Origin: an uncultured Oscillospiraceae bacterium
GTDB lineage: Bacteria; Bacillota; Clostridia; Oscillospirales; Ruminococcaceae
NCBI GenBank assembly: GCA_910579545.1
Contig: CAJTVI010000070.1
Span: 1-13,036, forward strand
Length of the DNA: 13,036 bases
Direction: 5' to 3'
Part shown: piece after piece, positions 5,519 through 12,436 of the stretch
How positions within the stretch are numbered: the first letter of the stretch is position 1
Layout of the letters: every line of letters starts with the position of its first letter
Translations under genes and position numbers: made by a program
Notes under the pieces: model-generated
The model's input: the letters and a program-made list of their open reading frames with translations, nothing else
Database searches by the model: none
Told to the model about the DNA's origin: nothing

Positions 5519-7684
5519 ATGAGCCTGACCATTGCGCTTGCCGGCAACCCCAACTGCGGCAAGACCACCCTGTTCAACGACCTCACCGGCTCGGCCCAGT
5601 ATGTGGGCAACTGGCCGGGGGTCACGGTGGAAAAAAAGGAGGGCCGGCTGCGGGGCCACAAGGAGGTCCTGATCCAGGACCTGCCCGGCATCTACTCGCT
5701 CAGCCCCTACACCTTAGAGGAGGTGGTGGCCCGCGGGTATCTGGTGCGCCAAAGGCCGGACGCCATCATCAACATCCTGGACGGCACCAACATCGAGCGC
5801 AGCCTCTACCTCACCACTCAGCTGATCGAACTGGGCATCCCGGTGGTGGTGGCGGTCAACATGATCGACCTGGTGCGCAAAAATGGGGACGTCATCGACC
5901 TCGCAAAGCTGGGGCAGGAGCTGGGCTGCACCGTGCTCGGGATGAGCGCCCTCAAGGGCGAGGGCGGCATGGCCGTGGCCGAAGAGGCCATCCGGCAGGC
6001 CGCCGCGGGCAAAGCCGGCGAGCACCCGCATGTGTTTACCGGCAGCGCGGAGCACGCGCTGGCCCATATCGAGGAACCGGTGTCGGATAAGGCCGGGCCG
6101 GGCAGCCTGCGCTGGTACGCCATCAAGCTGTTTGAGCGGGACGAAAAGGCCGCGGCCGAGCTGGGGCTGGACGCCGCCCTGGCCGCCCATCTGGAGCAGC
6201 ATATCCAGGACTGCGAAAAGGAGCTGGAGGACGACGCCGAGAGCATCATCACCAACCAGCGGTACGCCTACATCAGCCGGGTGGTGGAGCGCTGCGTGCG
6301 CAAAAAGGCCCCCCAATACAGCCTTTCCGCCTCGGACAAGATCGACCGCATCGTTACCAACCGCATCGCGGCGCTGCCCATCTTCGTGGCGGTGATGTTT
6401 TTGGTCTACTGGGTCTCGATGGGCCCCTTCGGCAGCTTTTTGACCGACTGGACCAACGACGTGCTGGGCGGCGAGTGGCTGCAGGGCGGCACGGCGGCCC
6501 TCCTGGAAGGCTGGGGCGTGGCCGATTGGCTGGTGGGCCTCATCGCGGACGGCATCATGGCCGGGGTGGGCGCGGTGCTGGGCTTTGTGCCCCAGATGCT
6601 GGTGCTGTTTTTGATGCTCTCGGTGCTGGAGGACCTGGGCTACATGGCCCGCATCGCCTTTATCCTGGACCGCATTTTCCGGCGGTTCGGGCTCTCGGGC
6701 AAGAGCTTTATCCCCATGCTCATCGGCTCGGGCTGCGGGGTGCCGGGGGTCATGGCCTCCCGCACCATCGAGAACGACCGGGACCGCAAGATGACCATCA
6801 TGACCACCTGCTTTATCCCCTGCGGCGCAAAGATGCCCATCATCGGGCTGTTTGCGGGCGCGCTGTTCGGGGGCAGCAGCCTGGTGGCCCTCAGCGCCTA
6901 CTTTGCGGGGGTGGCGGCCATCGTGCTCAGCGGCATCCTGCTCAAAAAGTGCCGGGCCTTTGCGGGTGAGGTCGCCCCCTTTGTGATGGAGTTGCCCGCC
7001 TACCACCTGCCCAGCGGCAAAAACGTGCTGCACGCCACCTGGGAGCGGGGCTGGAGCTTTATCAAGCGGGCCGGCACGGTCATTCTGGCCTCCTCGGTGA
7101 TCCTCTGGTTTTTGCAGGGCTTTGGCTTTGGCGAGGCCGGCTTTGGCATGGTGGAGGACAACAACTCCAGCCTGCTGGCCTCGGTCGGCGGGGCGGTCGC
7201 CTTTCTCTTTGCGCCGCTCGGCTTCGGCGACTGGCAGTCCGCCGTGGCCACCGTTACCGGCCTTATCGCCAAGGAGAACGTGGTCAACACCTTTGGGGTG
7301 CTCTTCCATGTCGGCGGGGAGGCGGCCGAGGACGACGCGGGCCTCTGGGCGGCGGTGGCGCTGCACTACACCCAGCTTTCGGCCTACAGCTTTATGCTCT
7401 TTAACCTGCTCTGCGCCCCCTGCTTTGCGGCCATGGGCGCCATCCGGCGGGAGATGAACAACGGCAGGTGGACCGCCGCCGCCATCGGCTATATGTGCGC
7501 CTTTGCCTACGGCGCCTCGCTGGCGGTCTACCAGCTGGGCGGGCTGGTCACCGGCGAGTGCGGCTTTGGCCCCGGCACCCTGGCCGCCCTGGCGGTGCTG
7601 GCCGGCTTTGTCTGGCTGCTGGTCCGCCCGGCCCAAACCGGCGCGGTGCGCAGCCAGGGCCGGCTGGCCGCCGCCGCGCAGTAA
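5519..7684 (+). CDS. feoB: Ferrous iron transporter B (FeoB)
   Basis: A 721-residue inner-membrane Fe(II) transporter. The N-terminal G domain shows G1 GNPNCGKT (9-16), the VGNWPGVTVEKKEG switch region (G2), G3 DLPG (54-57), G4 NMID (114-117) and G5 SA (143-144). A helical GDI-type segment follows to about residue 280. The membrane part has the two Gate regions with the conserved GSGCGVPG (403-410) and FIPCGAKMP (432-440, Cys435), the residues proposed to form the Fe(II) path. Length is normal for the family. The C-terminus is Arg/Gln/Ala-rich with no fused FeoC. ATG 5519 follows AGGAGG (5505-5510) by eight bases. It is the core of an iron-uptake operon with two FeoA genes upstream and a Cys-rich small protein downstream. 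Confidence 0.98.
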   Translation: MSLTIALAGNPNCGKTTLFNDLTGSAQYVGNWPGVTVEKKEGRLRGHKEVLIQDLPGIYSLSPYTLEEVVARGYLVRQRPDAIINILDGTNIERSLYLTTQLIELGIPVVVAVNMIDLVRKNGDVIDLAKLGQELGCTVLGMSALKGEGGMAVAEEAIRQAAAGKAGEHPHVFTGSAEHALAHIEEPVSDKAGPGSLRWYAIKLFERDEKAAAELGLDAALAAHLEQHIQDCEKELEDDAESIITNQRYAYISRVVERCVRKKAPQYSLSASDKIDRIVTNRIAALPIFVAVMFLVYWVSMGPFGSFLTDWTNDVLGGEWLQGGTAALLEGWGVADWLVGLIADGIMAGVGAVLGFVPQMLVLFLMLSVLEDLGYMARIAFILDRIFRRFGLSGKSFIPMLIGSGCGVPGVMASRTIENDRDRKMTIMTTCFIPCGAKMPIIGLFAGALFGGSSLVALSAYFAGVAAIVLSGILLKKCRAFAGEVAPFVMELPAYHLPSGKNVLHATWERGWSFIKRAGTVILASSVILWFLQGFGFGEAGFGMVEDNNSSLLASVGGAVAFLFAPLGFGDWQSAVATVTGLIAKENVVNTFGVLFHVGGEAAEDDAGLWAAVALHYTQLSAYSFMLFNLLCAPCFAAMGAIRREMNNGRWTAAAIGYMCAFAYGASLAVYQLGGLVTGECGFGPGTLAALAVLAGFVWLLVRPAQTGAVRSQGRLAAAAQ

Positions 7685-7828
7685 GCCCGGCGGGACGCGG
7701 CAAAGGCCCGCCCTCCCGGCGGCCAGGCGGCCGGCAAAACCGCCCCCGCTTTCCCCGCGGCCCGGCGGCCGGCAAGGGCCTCCCATGCCCATGCCCCGCT
7801 CAATAAACCATCGAAAGGAGTGTCTCTT

Positions 7829-7987
7829 GTGAACCTGCCAACCTGTTTGGTGCTGCTGGCGCTGCTGGCCGCGCTGGGGGCCATCGCGGCGTCTGGCGTG
7901 CGGGCCCGCAAAAAGGGCGGGGGCGGCTGTGGCTGCGGCTGCGCAAACTGCCCCGGCGCCCCTCTCTGCCACCCGCAAAAGCGCTGA
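7829..7987 (+). CDS. FeoB-associated Cys-rich small membrane protein
   Basis: A short gene of 52 residues starting with GTG 7829 (AAAGGAG at 7814-7820, eight bases upstream; TTG 7827 is out of frame). One N-terminal hydrophobic helix (about 5-24, Leu/Ala-rich) is followed by the basic stretch RARKKGGGG and a Cys cluster, CGCGCANC...C, with Cys34, 36, 38, 41 and 47, plus Cys6 before the helix. This layout (one helix, then Gly/Cys-rich tail ending His-Pro-Gln-Lys-Arg) is that of the FeoB-associated Cys-rich membrane protein family found directly after feoB in Firmicutes. By inference it could bind iron or an Fe-S cluster and act in place of FeoC. It lies 144 bases after feoB, in the same direction. 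The family call rests on architecture and context. Confidence 0.85.
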   Translation: MNLPTCLVLLALLAALGAIAASGVRARKKGGGGCGCGCANCPGAPLCHPQKR

Positions 7988-8075
7988 CCGACCCCGCAAA
8001 AGGGCGCAAAACCGCCAAAAATTTCCGTTGCCGGGCAGTTTCTTTGGCAAAGCGCACAAAATAAGCGGCATTTGC

Positions 8076-8104
8076 TTGACAATCTGCCCAAACCGGCCTA
8101 TACT
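8076..8104 (+). promoter_or_regulatory. Strong sigma-A-type promoter of the amt-glnK fusion gene
   Basis: A perfect TTGACA at 8076-8081, 17 bases, TATACT at 8099-8104. Start is expected near 8110-8112, so the leader before the ATG at 8258 is about 147 bases. No GTTAG dyad is present here. Confidence 0.8.
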
Positions 8105-8108
8105 TGCG

Positions 8109-8164
8109 GCATCGAAAGCAAAGGTGCTGATGGCTCCCGGGAGCCGTCGGCGCCTTTTGTGTTT
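8109..8164 (+). terminator. Leader attenuator-like terminator with a competing hairpin (amt leader)
   Basis: Arms 8120-8136 and 8141-8157 form a continuous 17-bp stem (three G-U pairs) with a CCGG loop, followed by the T-rich tract 8155-8164 (TTTTGTGTTT). It lies within 50 bases of the transcription start and before the gene, so full stopping would silence it; it is therefore probably conditional. An alternative hairpin uses 8110-8113 with 8129-8132 and 8117-8119 with 8126-8128 around the six-base loop AAAGGT; it shares the left arm and excludes the terminator. GCATC (8109-8113) can also pair with GATGC (8168-8172). Confidence 0.55.
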
Positions 8165-8176
8165 CGGGATGCAAAA

Positions 8177-8240
8177 GCCGGAGCCATGGGGCCTGCCGCA
8201 AGGACGCGGCCGCCGCACGGGTTCCGGCGCTTTTACTTTT
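8177..8240 (+). other. Second terminator-like hairpin of the amt leader
   Basis: GCCGGAGCC (8177-8185) pairs over 9 bp with GGTTCCGGC (8220-8228, one G-U pair) and is followed by GCTTTTACTTTT. A smaller hairpin nests inside: GCCGC (8195-8199), loop AAGGAC, GCGGC (8206-8210). The Shine-Dalgarno GAGGAGGG starts at 8243, so folding could also affect translation. Confidence 0.5.
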
Positions 8241-8257
8241 GCGAGGAGGGAACGGAA

Positions 8258-9961
8258 ATGTACTCATCGGTCGATACCATCTGGGTGCTGCTGGGCGCGG
8301 CGCTGGTATTTTTTATGCAGGCGGGCTTTGCCATGGTGGAAACCGGCCTTACCCGGGCCAAAAACGCGGGCAACATCATCATGAAAAACCTCATGGATTT
8401 CTGCATCGGCACCCCCTGCTTCTGGATCGTGGGCTTTGGGCTGATGTTTGCGGGCAGCGGCCCGCTCATCGGCGGGCTGGACCCCTTCATCCGGGGCGAT
8501 TACAGCGCCAGCTACCCCACCTGGGCCTTTGTTATCTTCCAAACCGTCTTTTGCGCCACCGCGGCCACCATCGTCTCGGGGGCCATGGCCGAGCGCACCA
8601 AGTTCAGCGCCTACTGCCTGTACAGCGGGCTCATCAGCCTGCTGGTCTACCCCATCTCGGGCCACTGGATCTGGGGCGGGGGCTGGCTGGCCCAGCTGGG
8701 CTTCCATGATTTTGCCGGCTCCACCGCCGTGCACATGGTGGGCGGGGTGGCCGCCGCGGTGGGCGCGGCCATCCTTGGCCCCCGCATCGGCAAATACACG
8801 CCGCAGGGCAAGCCCAACGCCATCCCCGGCCACAGCCTCACCCTGGCCGCCCTGGGCTGCTTTATCCTCTGGTTCTGCTGGTTCGGCTTCAACGGCTGCT
8901 CCACCGTCTCGATGACCGGCGACGAGGCCATCGTTTCGGCCTCCCTCATCTTTGTCAACACCAACCTGGCCGCGGCGGTGGCCACCTGCGTGACCATGGC
9001 GTTCACCTGGGTGCGGTACAAAAAGCCGGATGTCTCCATGAGCCTCAACGGCTCGCTGGCCGGCCTTGTGGCCATCACGGCCGGGTGCGACCTGGTCAGC
9101 CCGGTGGGCGCGGCGGTCATCGGTATTGCGGCCGGCCTGCTGGTGGTACTCGCGGTGGAATTTTTCGACAAGGTCGTCAAGATCGACGACCCGGTGGGCG
9201 CCATCAGCGTGCACGGGGTCTGCGGCGCCGCCGGCACCCTGCTCACCGGCCTGCTCTCGGTGGACCAGGGGGCCTTCTACGGCCACGGCTTCGGCTTCTT
9301 TGGGGTGCAGTGCCTCGGGGTGGCCTCGGTGATCGCCTGGGTGCTGGTGATGATGCTGATCATCTTTACCCTCATCAAAAAGACGGTGGGCCTGCGGGTC
9401 ACCGAGCAGGAGGAGCTGGACGGCCTGGACGTCCACGAGCACGGCCTTGTCTCCTCGTATGCCGACTTTATGCCGGTGCTCACCGCCAACGAGAACACCA
9501 GCATCGGGGCCCAAAGCTACGCTGAGGCCACCAGCGCGGCCAGAGATGCGGCGGTGCCGGTGGTGCAGACGGCGGCAGTTACGCAAACCGGTCCCGCGGC
9601 CCCCGCCATGCACAAGGTGGTCATCCTTTTGCGCAAAAACCGCTTTGAACCGCTCAAAAAAGCCCTCAACGCGCTGGGCGTTTCGGGCATGACGGTCACC
9701 CAGGTCATGGGCTGCGGCCTGCAAAAGGGCGCGGGCGAATTCTACCGCGGGGTCGAGATGGACGTCAACCTCCTGCCCAAGATCAAGGTGGAGGTGGTCA
9801 TCAGCAAGCTCAGTGTGCAGCAGGTGGTGGACGCCGCCAAACAGGCGCTCTACACCGGCCACATCGGGGACGGCAAGATCTTTGTCTACGACGTGGCGCG
9901 GGTGGTCAAGGTGCGCACCGGCGAGGAAAACTACGACGCTCTGCAGGACCTCGAGCCCTGA
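8258..9961 (+). CDS. amt: Ammonium transporter (Amt) with C-terminal fused PII (GlnK-type) domain
   Basis: A 567-residue protein. Residues 1 to about 400 form an Amt channel: the FFMQAGFAMVETGLTRAKN start, an AERTKFSAY segment, WGGGWLAQLGFHDFAGSTAVHM (conserved Asp and first pore His), and ISVHGVCGAAGTL (second pore His). The usual VTEQEELDGLDVHEHG cytosolic tail follows, then an Ala/Thr-rich linker (about 405-450). Residues 451-567 are a complete PII domain: MHKVVILLRK, T-loop GLQKGAGEFYRGVEMD, B-loop TGHIGDGKIFVYD and C-loop RTGE. In PII numbering Tyr46 is kept (residue 496) but position 51 is Met (residue 501), so the Tyr51 uridylylation site is absent. ATG 8258 follows GAGGAGGG (8243-8250). 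Fusion implies that each channel subunit carries its own gating PII domain that senses ADP/ATP/2-oxoglutarate. Confidence 0.95.
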   Translation: MYSSVDTIWVLLGAALVFFMQAGFAMVETGLTRAKNAGNIIMKNLMDFCIGTPCFWIVGFGLMFAGSGPLIGGLDPFIRGDYSASYPTWAFVIFQTVFCATAATIVSGAMAERTKFSAYCLYSGLISLLVYPISGHWIWGGGWLAQLGFHDFAGSTAVHMVGGVAAAVGAAILGPRIGKYTPQGKPNAIPGHSLTLAALGCFILWFCWFGFNGCSTVSMTGDEAIVSASLIFVNTNLAAAVATCVTMAFTWVRYKKPDVSMSLNGSLAGLVAITAGCDLVSPVGAAVIGIAAGLLVVLAVEFFDKVVKIDDPVGAISVHGVCGAAGTLLTGLLSVDQGAFYGHGFGFFGVQCLGVASVIAWVLVMMLIIFTLIKKTVGLRVTEQEELDGLDVHEHGLVSSYADFMPVLTANENTSIGAQSYAEATSAARDAAVPVVQTAAVTQTGPAAPAMHKVVILLRKNRFEPLKKALNALGVSGMTVTQVMGCGLQKGAGEFYRGVEMDVNLLPKIKVEVVISKLSVQQVVDAAKQALYTGHIGDGKIFVYDVARVVKVRTGEENYDALQDLEP

Positions 9962-9972
9962 CCCCCGGGCCA

Positions 9973-10028
9973 TTTACAAGGCCTCCCAGGCATCGCTTGG
10001 CAAGGGCGGGCAGATTCCCCCTTGTAAA
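9973..10028 (+). other. Long-range hairpin after the amt gene
   Basis: TTTACAAGG (9973-9981) and CCTTGTAAA (10020-10028) form a perfect 9-bp stem around a 38-base loop. GCATCG inside the loop could alternatively pair with CGATGC just downstream (about 10030-10035). CCCCTTTTTT follows at 10039-10048. It may add to transcript end formation; no gene is seen here. Confidence 0.45.
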
Positions 10029-10049
10029 ACGATGCGATCCCCTTTTTTG

Positions 10050-10091
10050 GCCCCCGGCCGCCCGCATTTTGCGCCCGGCCGGGGGCTTTTT
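10050..10091 (+). terminator. Intrinsic terminator of the amt-glnK gene
   Basis: GCCCCCGGCCG (10050-10060) pairs perfectly with CGGCCGGGGGC (10076-10086), followed by TTTTT (10087-10091). A near-identical hairpin occurs at 11474-11510. Confidence 0.85.
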
Positions 10092-10103
10092 GTCCGCGTG
10101 GGC

Positions 10104-10790
10104 TCATCCGTTCAGCTCAAGGCTGTCCACCCAAGTTTGCACGTCCTCAAAGGATGCCCCGCCGCCAAACCGCCGCCCCTCCAGCCAGACTGCGCCGCCG
10201 GCCAGCTCCTGCAGGTTTGCCGCGCTGGATCCCAGCGGGCTGCTGCCGGAGGTGCAAAAAGGGATAATGGTTTTGTCGGCAAAATCGTAGCTTTCCAAAA
10301 AGGTGCACAGGATCCTCGGCGCTTCGCCCCACCAGATGGGGTAGCCCAAAAAGATCACCTCGTACTGCCCCATATCCTCCACCCCGCCGGAAATGGCGGG
10401 CCGGGCGTCGGGGTCGTTCATCTCCCGGCTGGAGCGGCTTTCGGGGTCGTTGTAGTTCAGGTCATCGTCGGTGTAGGGGGTCTCCGGTACGATCTCATAG
10501 AGGTCGGCGTCCAGCAGCCCGTTCAAATGGTTTGCGATGTTTTGCGTGTTGTGGGTGGCGGAAAAATAGGCGATGAGGATCCGCCGCCCATCGCCGCCCG
10601 GTTCCGGGGCTTCTTCTTCCGGCGGCGCGGAAGGCTCCGGCTGGCTGGCCGGGGATGCCTGCGGCGCCGCAAGGGAGGACGCCCCGCTGCCCGGCGCGGG
10701 GGCGGGGCCCTCCCGCCCGGGCGAACCGCCGCAGGCGGCGAGGGTGAGCAGAAGGGTCAGTGCCCAAAACAGGCAAATGATCCGTTTCAT
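10104..10790 (-). CDS. Lipoprotein-anchored flavodoxin (flavodoxin_4 type)
   Basis: A 228-residue protein read on the minus strand. A lipoprotein signal peptide is visible: MKR, a hydrophobic stretch (4-17) and the lipobox LAAC with Cys20 as the lipid-modified residue. A low-complexity Pro/Ala/Ser/Glu linker (21-68) follows, then a flavodoxin domain (70-228): the FMN phosphate loop YFSATHNT (75-82), PYTDDDLNYNDPESRSSRE, FLGYPIWWGEAPR and FCTSGSSPLG. The last three are the signatures of the flavodoxin_4 family, so FMN binding outside the membrane is predicted. The start at 10790 is chosen to place the signal peptide first, with a G-rich box (AAGGGGG) upstream; an earlier ATG at 10835 would overlap the neighbour. 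It lies 13 bases after the related cytosolic flavodoxin, probably in one operon. The electron partner is unknown. Confidence 0.9.
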   Translation of the reverse strand: MKRIICLFWALTLLLTLAACGGSPGREGPAPAPGSGASSLAAPQASPASQPEPSAPPEEEAPEPGGDGRRILIAYFSATHNTQNIANHLNGLLDADLYEIVPETPYTDDDLNYNDPESRSSREMNDPDARPAISGGVEDMGQYEVIFLGYPIWWGEAPRILCTFLESYDFADKTIIPFCTSGSSPLGSSAANLQELAGGAVWLEGRRFGGGASFEDVQTWVDSLELNG

Positions 10791-10803
10791 CCGGCGCACC
10801 CCC

Positions 10804-11283
10804 TTATCCCAGCAGCCGGGCGGCCCAGGCGGCAAGCGCTTCCTTGGTCTGCCGCCCGTTCAGCAGCCCGCCCTCCCGGATCACCGCGCCGGGGGCGCTG
10901 GCTTTCAGATCAGCGGCAGTCCTGCCAAAACCGCTGCCGCCGGAGGTGGCAAACAGGAGGATGGTCTTGACGGTAAAGTCATAGCTCTCCAAAAAGCTGT
11001 TGATGATGGTGGGGGCGGTGTACCACCAGATGGGGAAGCCCAGGAAGATGGTATCGCAGCCCTCAATGTGGGCGTCATGGTCCGCCAGCGGCGGGCGGAA
11101 AGCCTTGTCCCGCATCTCCACGCTGCTGCGGGAGTTTTTGTTGGTCCAGTCGAGGTCGGCGCGGGTATAGGGCGTCCGGGGCCGGATCTCGTAAAGGTCA
11201 GCGCCGGCCGCCTCGGCCAGCGTTTTGGCCACGGCGGCCGTGACCCCGCTGGCCGAAAAATATGCGACTAATTGCTTGCTCAT
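10804..11283 (-). CDS. Flavodoxin (flavodoxin_4 type), cytosolic
   Basis: A 159-residue protein with no signal peptide. Seen: the phosphate loop YFSASGVT (8-15), PYTRADLDWTNKNSRSSVEM, FLGFPIWWYTAPTIINSFLESYDF and LFATSGGSGFG, matching the same domain in the lipoprotein downstream. It is predicted to carry FMN and shuttle electrons or reduce small substrates; the partner is not known. The ATG at 11281-11283 has an AAAGGAG box about eight bases upstream on the minus strand. It is the first gene of a two-gene unit driven by the promoter at 11314-11342. The pair likely arose by duplication with one copy gaining an export signal, although the loop sequences have diverged. Confidence 0.93.
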   Translation of the reverse strand: MSKQLVAYFSASGVTAAVAKTLAEAAGADLYEIRPRTPYTRADLDWTNKNSRSSVEMRDKAFRPPLADHDAHIEGCDTIFLGFPIWWYTAPTIINSFLESYDFTVKTILLFATSGGSGFGRTAADLKASAPGAVIREGGLLNGRQTKEALAAWAARLLG

Positions 11284-11313
11284 AAAAATTTCTCCTTTGG
11301 TCTGTTTGAAAAA

Positions 11314-11342
11314 ATTGTATACCAGCCGGATCGAAATAGCAA
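11314..11342 (-). promoter_or_regulatory. Promoter of the flavodoxin pair
   Basis: On the minus strand TTGCTA (11337-11342) and TACAAT (11314-11319) are 17 bases apart, about 30 bases before the start codon of the cytosolic flavodoxin. The surrounding stretch 11284-11375 is markedly AT-rich compared with the rest of the window. Confidence 0.65.
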
Positions 11343-11473
11343 ATATCTATACTGAATAGTTTTTTATAGCGTTCGGGTATGGATATGCCCTGCAAAGCGC
11401 AGCTGCCTTTTCAAACATCCGGCAAAAACCAGCCGGCGGGATGCGCCAGGCCCCTCCCGATTCCCTATTTTCG

Positions 11474-11514
11474 GCCCCCGGCCGCCCGCATTTTGCGGGC
11501 GGCCGGGGGCTTTT
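11474..11514 (+). terminator. Terminator-like perfect hairpin before cotJ
   Basis: Arms 11474-11490 and 11494-11510 form a perfect 17-bp stem with a 3-base loop, followed by TTTT (11511-11514). It is nearly identical to the amt terminator at 10050-10086. No plus-strand gene ends just upstream (11284-11470 is non-coding), so it either blocks read-through into cotJ or is a dispersed repeat. Confidence 0.65.
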
Positions 11515-11605
11515 CGCGCCCCGGGGCACCCCGCGCCCCGGCGGCACATACGATGGGATACGGGCGGCTGTGGCCGCCCTCATCAGGAAAGGAGAAGAAC
11601 CATCC

Positions 11606-11968
11606 ATGTTACAGCTTGCGATCGCCAGCGTGCCGATGCAGCCCTTCCGGGGGGTCTATAACCCGGCCGAGGGCTGGCCGCGAGGCACCATTTTTGCCGA
11701 ACTGGAGCTGCCCTTTACCGCCGTGCCGGGCGGCTGCCCGCAGCCGCAGCAAGACCCGCCCTGCACCCTCAGCGCCATGCAGTTTGCGCTGTATGAGCTG
11801 CGCCTGTTTTTGGATACCCACCCCGCCGACGAGGCCGCCCGGGCCAGCTACCGCCATCTTGCCGCCCGCATTGCCGAGCAGCTTGGCCAAAACCCGCCCT
11901 GCATGCAGGAAAACGGCCCCTGGGACTGGGCCGCGGCCCCGCTGCCCTGGCAGAACGAGGAGGAATGA
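11606..11968 (+). CDS. CotJA-CotJB fusion, spore coat protein
   Basis: A 120-residue protein. Residues 1 to about 42 look like CotJA: LAIASVPMQPFRGVYNPAEGWPRGTIFAELELPF matches the 'VP.Q....Y.P..aL..GTLFPEL..P' pattern. Residues about 54-120 look like CotJB: MQFALYELRLFLDTHPADEAA and the terminal Trp-rich DWAAAPLPWQNEEE. In most Firmicutes these are two separate genes ahead of cotJC; here they are joined by a Pro/Gln/Cys-rich linker without an internal stop. CotJ proteins are assembled into the spore coat. ATG 11606 has AAAGGAG at 11588-11594, a rather long 11-base spacing. It is followed three bases later by cotJC. The CotJB part is certain by motif; the CotJA part is probable. Confidence 0.82.
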   Translation: MLQLAIASVPMQPFRGVYNPAEGWPRGTIFAELELPFTAVPGGCPQPQQDPPCTLSAMQFALYELRLFLDTHPADEAARASYRHLAARIAEQLGQNPPCMQENGPWDWAAAPLPWQNEEE

Positions 11969-11971
11969 GCC

Positions 11972-12436
11972 ATGTGGAACTACGAAAAACGCCTTGAATA
12001 CCCCGTGCGCATCAAGCGCCCGGACGCCCGCGCGGCCAAGGTCATCATCAGCCAGTACGGCGGACCGGACGGCGAACTGGGCGCCAGCCTGCGCTACCTC
12101 AGCCAGCGCTACACCATGCCCAGCCGGCAGGCGGCCGGCCTGCTCACCGACATCGGCACCGAGGAGCTGGCCCATTTTGAGATGATCGGCGCCATTGTGC
12201 GCCAGCTCACCAAGGGCCTTTCGGCCGAGGAGATCAAGGCCCAGGGCATGGCGGATTACTTTGTGGACCACACCGGCGGCATCTGGCCCCAGGCGGCCAG
12301 CGGCACCCCCTACAACGCCATCAGCTTTGCCAGCAAGGGGGACGCCATCACCGACCTGCACGAGGACATGGCCGCCGATGGGGCGACCATACAAGAACAA
12401 CATGGCTGGAAACCGTTGAAAACACTGGATTGTTAG
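11972..12436 (+). CDS. cotJC: CotJC (manganese-catalase-like spore coat protein), 3'-truncated with a foreign tail
   Basis: The first 136 residues match CotJC well: MWNYEKRLEYPV, QYGGPDGELGASLRYLSQRY, LLTDIGTEELAHFEM, VDHTGG and GDAITDLHEDMAAD. Expected manganese-catalase ligands of the first half are present (Glu35, Glu65, His68). From residue 137 (about 12380) homology stops: GATIQEQHGWKPLKTLDC replaces the usual EEKARATY helix and the EREIVH segment. Normal CotJC has about 190 residues, so the second pair of metal ligands (Glu and His of the C-terminal helices) is lost and activity is not expected. The DNA beyond about 12380 is much less GC-rich. Start ATG 11972 has GAGGAGG inside the end of the preceding gene. 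Best read as a disrupted gene or the edge of an assembly join. Confidence 0.88.
   Translation: MWNYEKRLEYPVRIKRPDARAAKVIISQYGGPDGELGASLRYLSQRYTMPSRQAAGLLTDIGTEELAHFEMIGAIVRQLTKGLSAEEIKAQGMADYFVDHTGGIWPQAASGTPYNAISFASKGDAITDLHEDMAADGATIQEQHGWKPLKTLDC

Noticed and set aside
7988..8075. Terminator for the feo operon
   Set aside because: Only a 6-bp GCCAAA/TTTGGC pairing with a long loop and no T-tract; not convincing.
5714..8218. An 834-codon open frame on the minus strand opposite feoB
   Set aside because: It is low-complexity (Gly/Ala/Arg/His/Gln-rich), lies entirely opposite well-supported genes and has no domain signature; long antisense frames are expected in GC-rich DNA.
8264..9973. A 569-codon open frame on the minus strand opposite amt-glnK
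   Set aside because: Same reason: composition-driven mirror of a strongly supported gene, with no ribosome binding site or motif.
11547..11554. CATACGAT, similar to a sigma-E -10 element, before cotJ
   Set aside because: No matching -35 sequence at the right distance (the upstream bases are all G/C), so one 8-mer is not enough.
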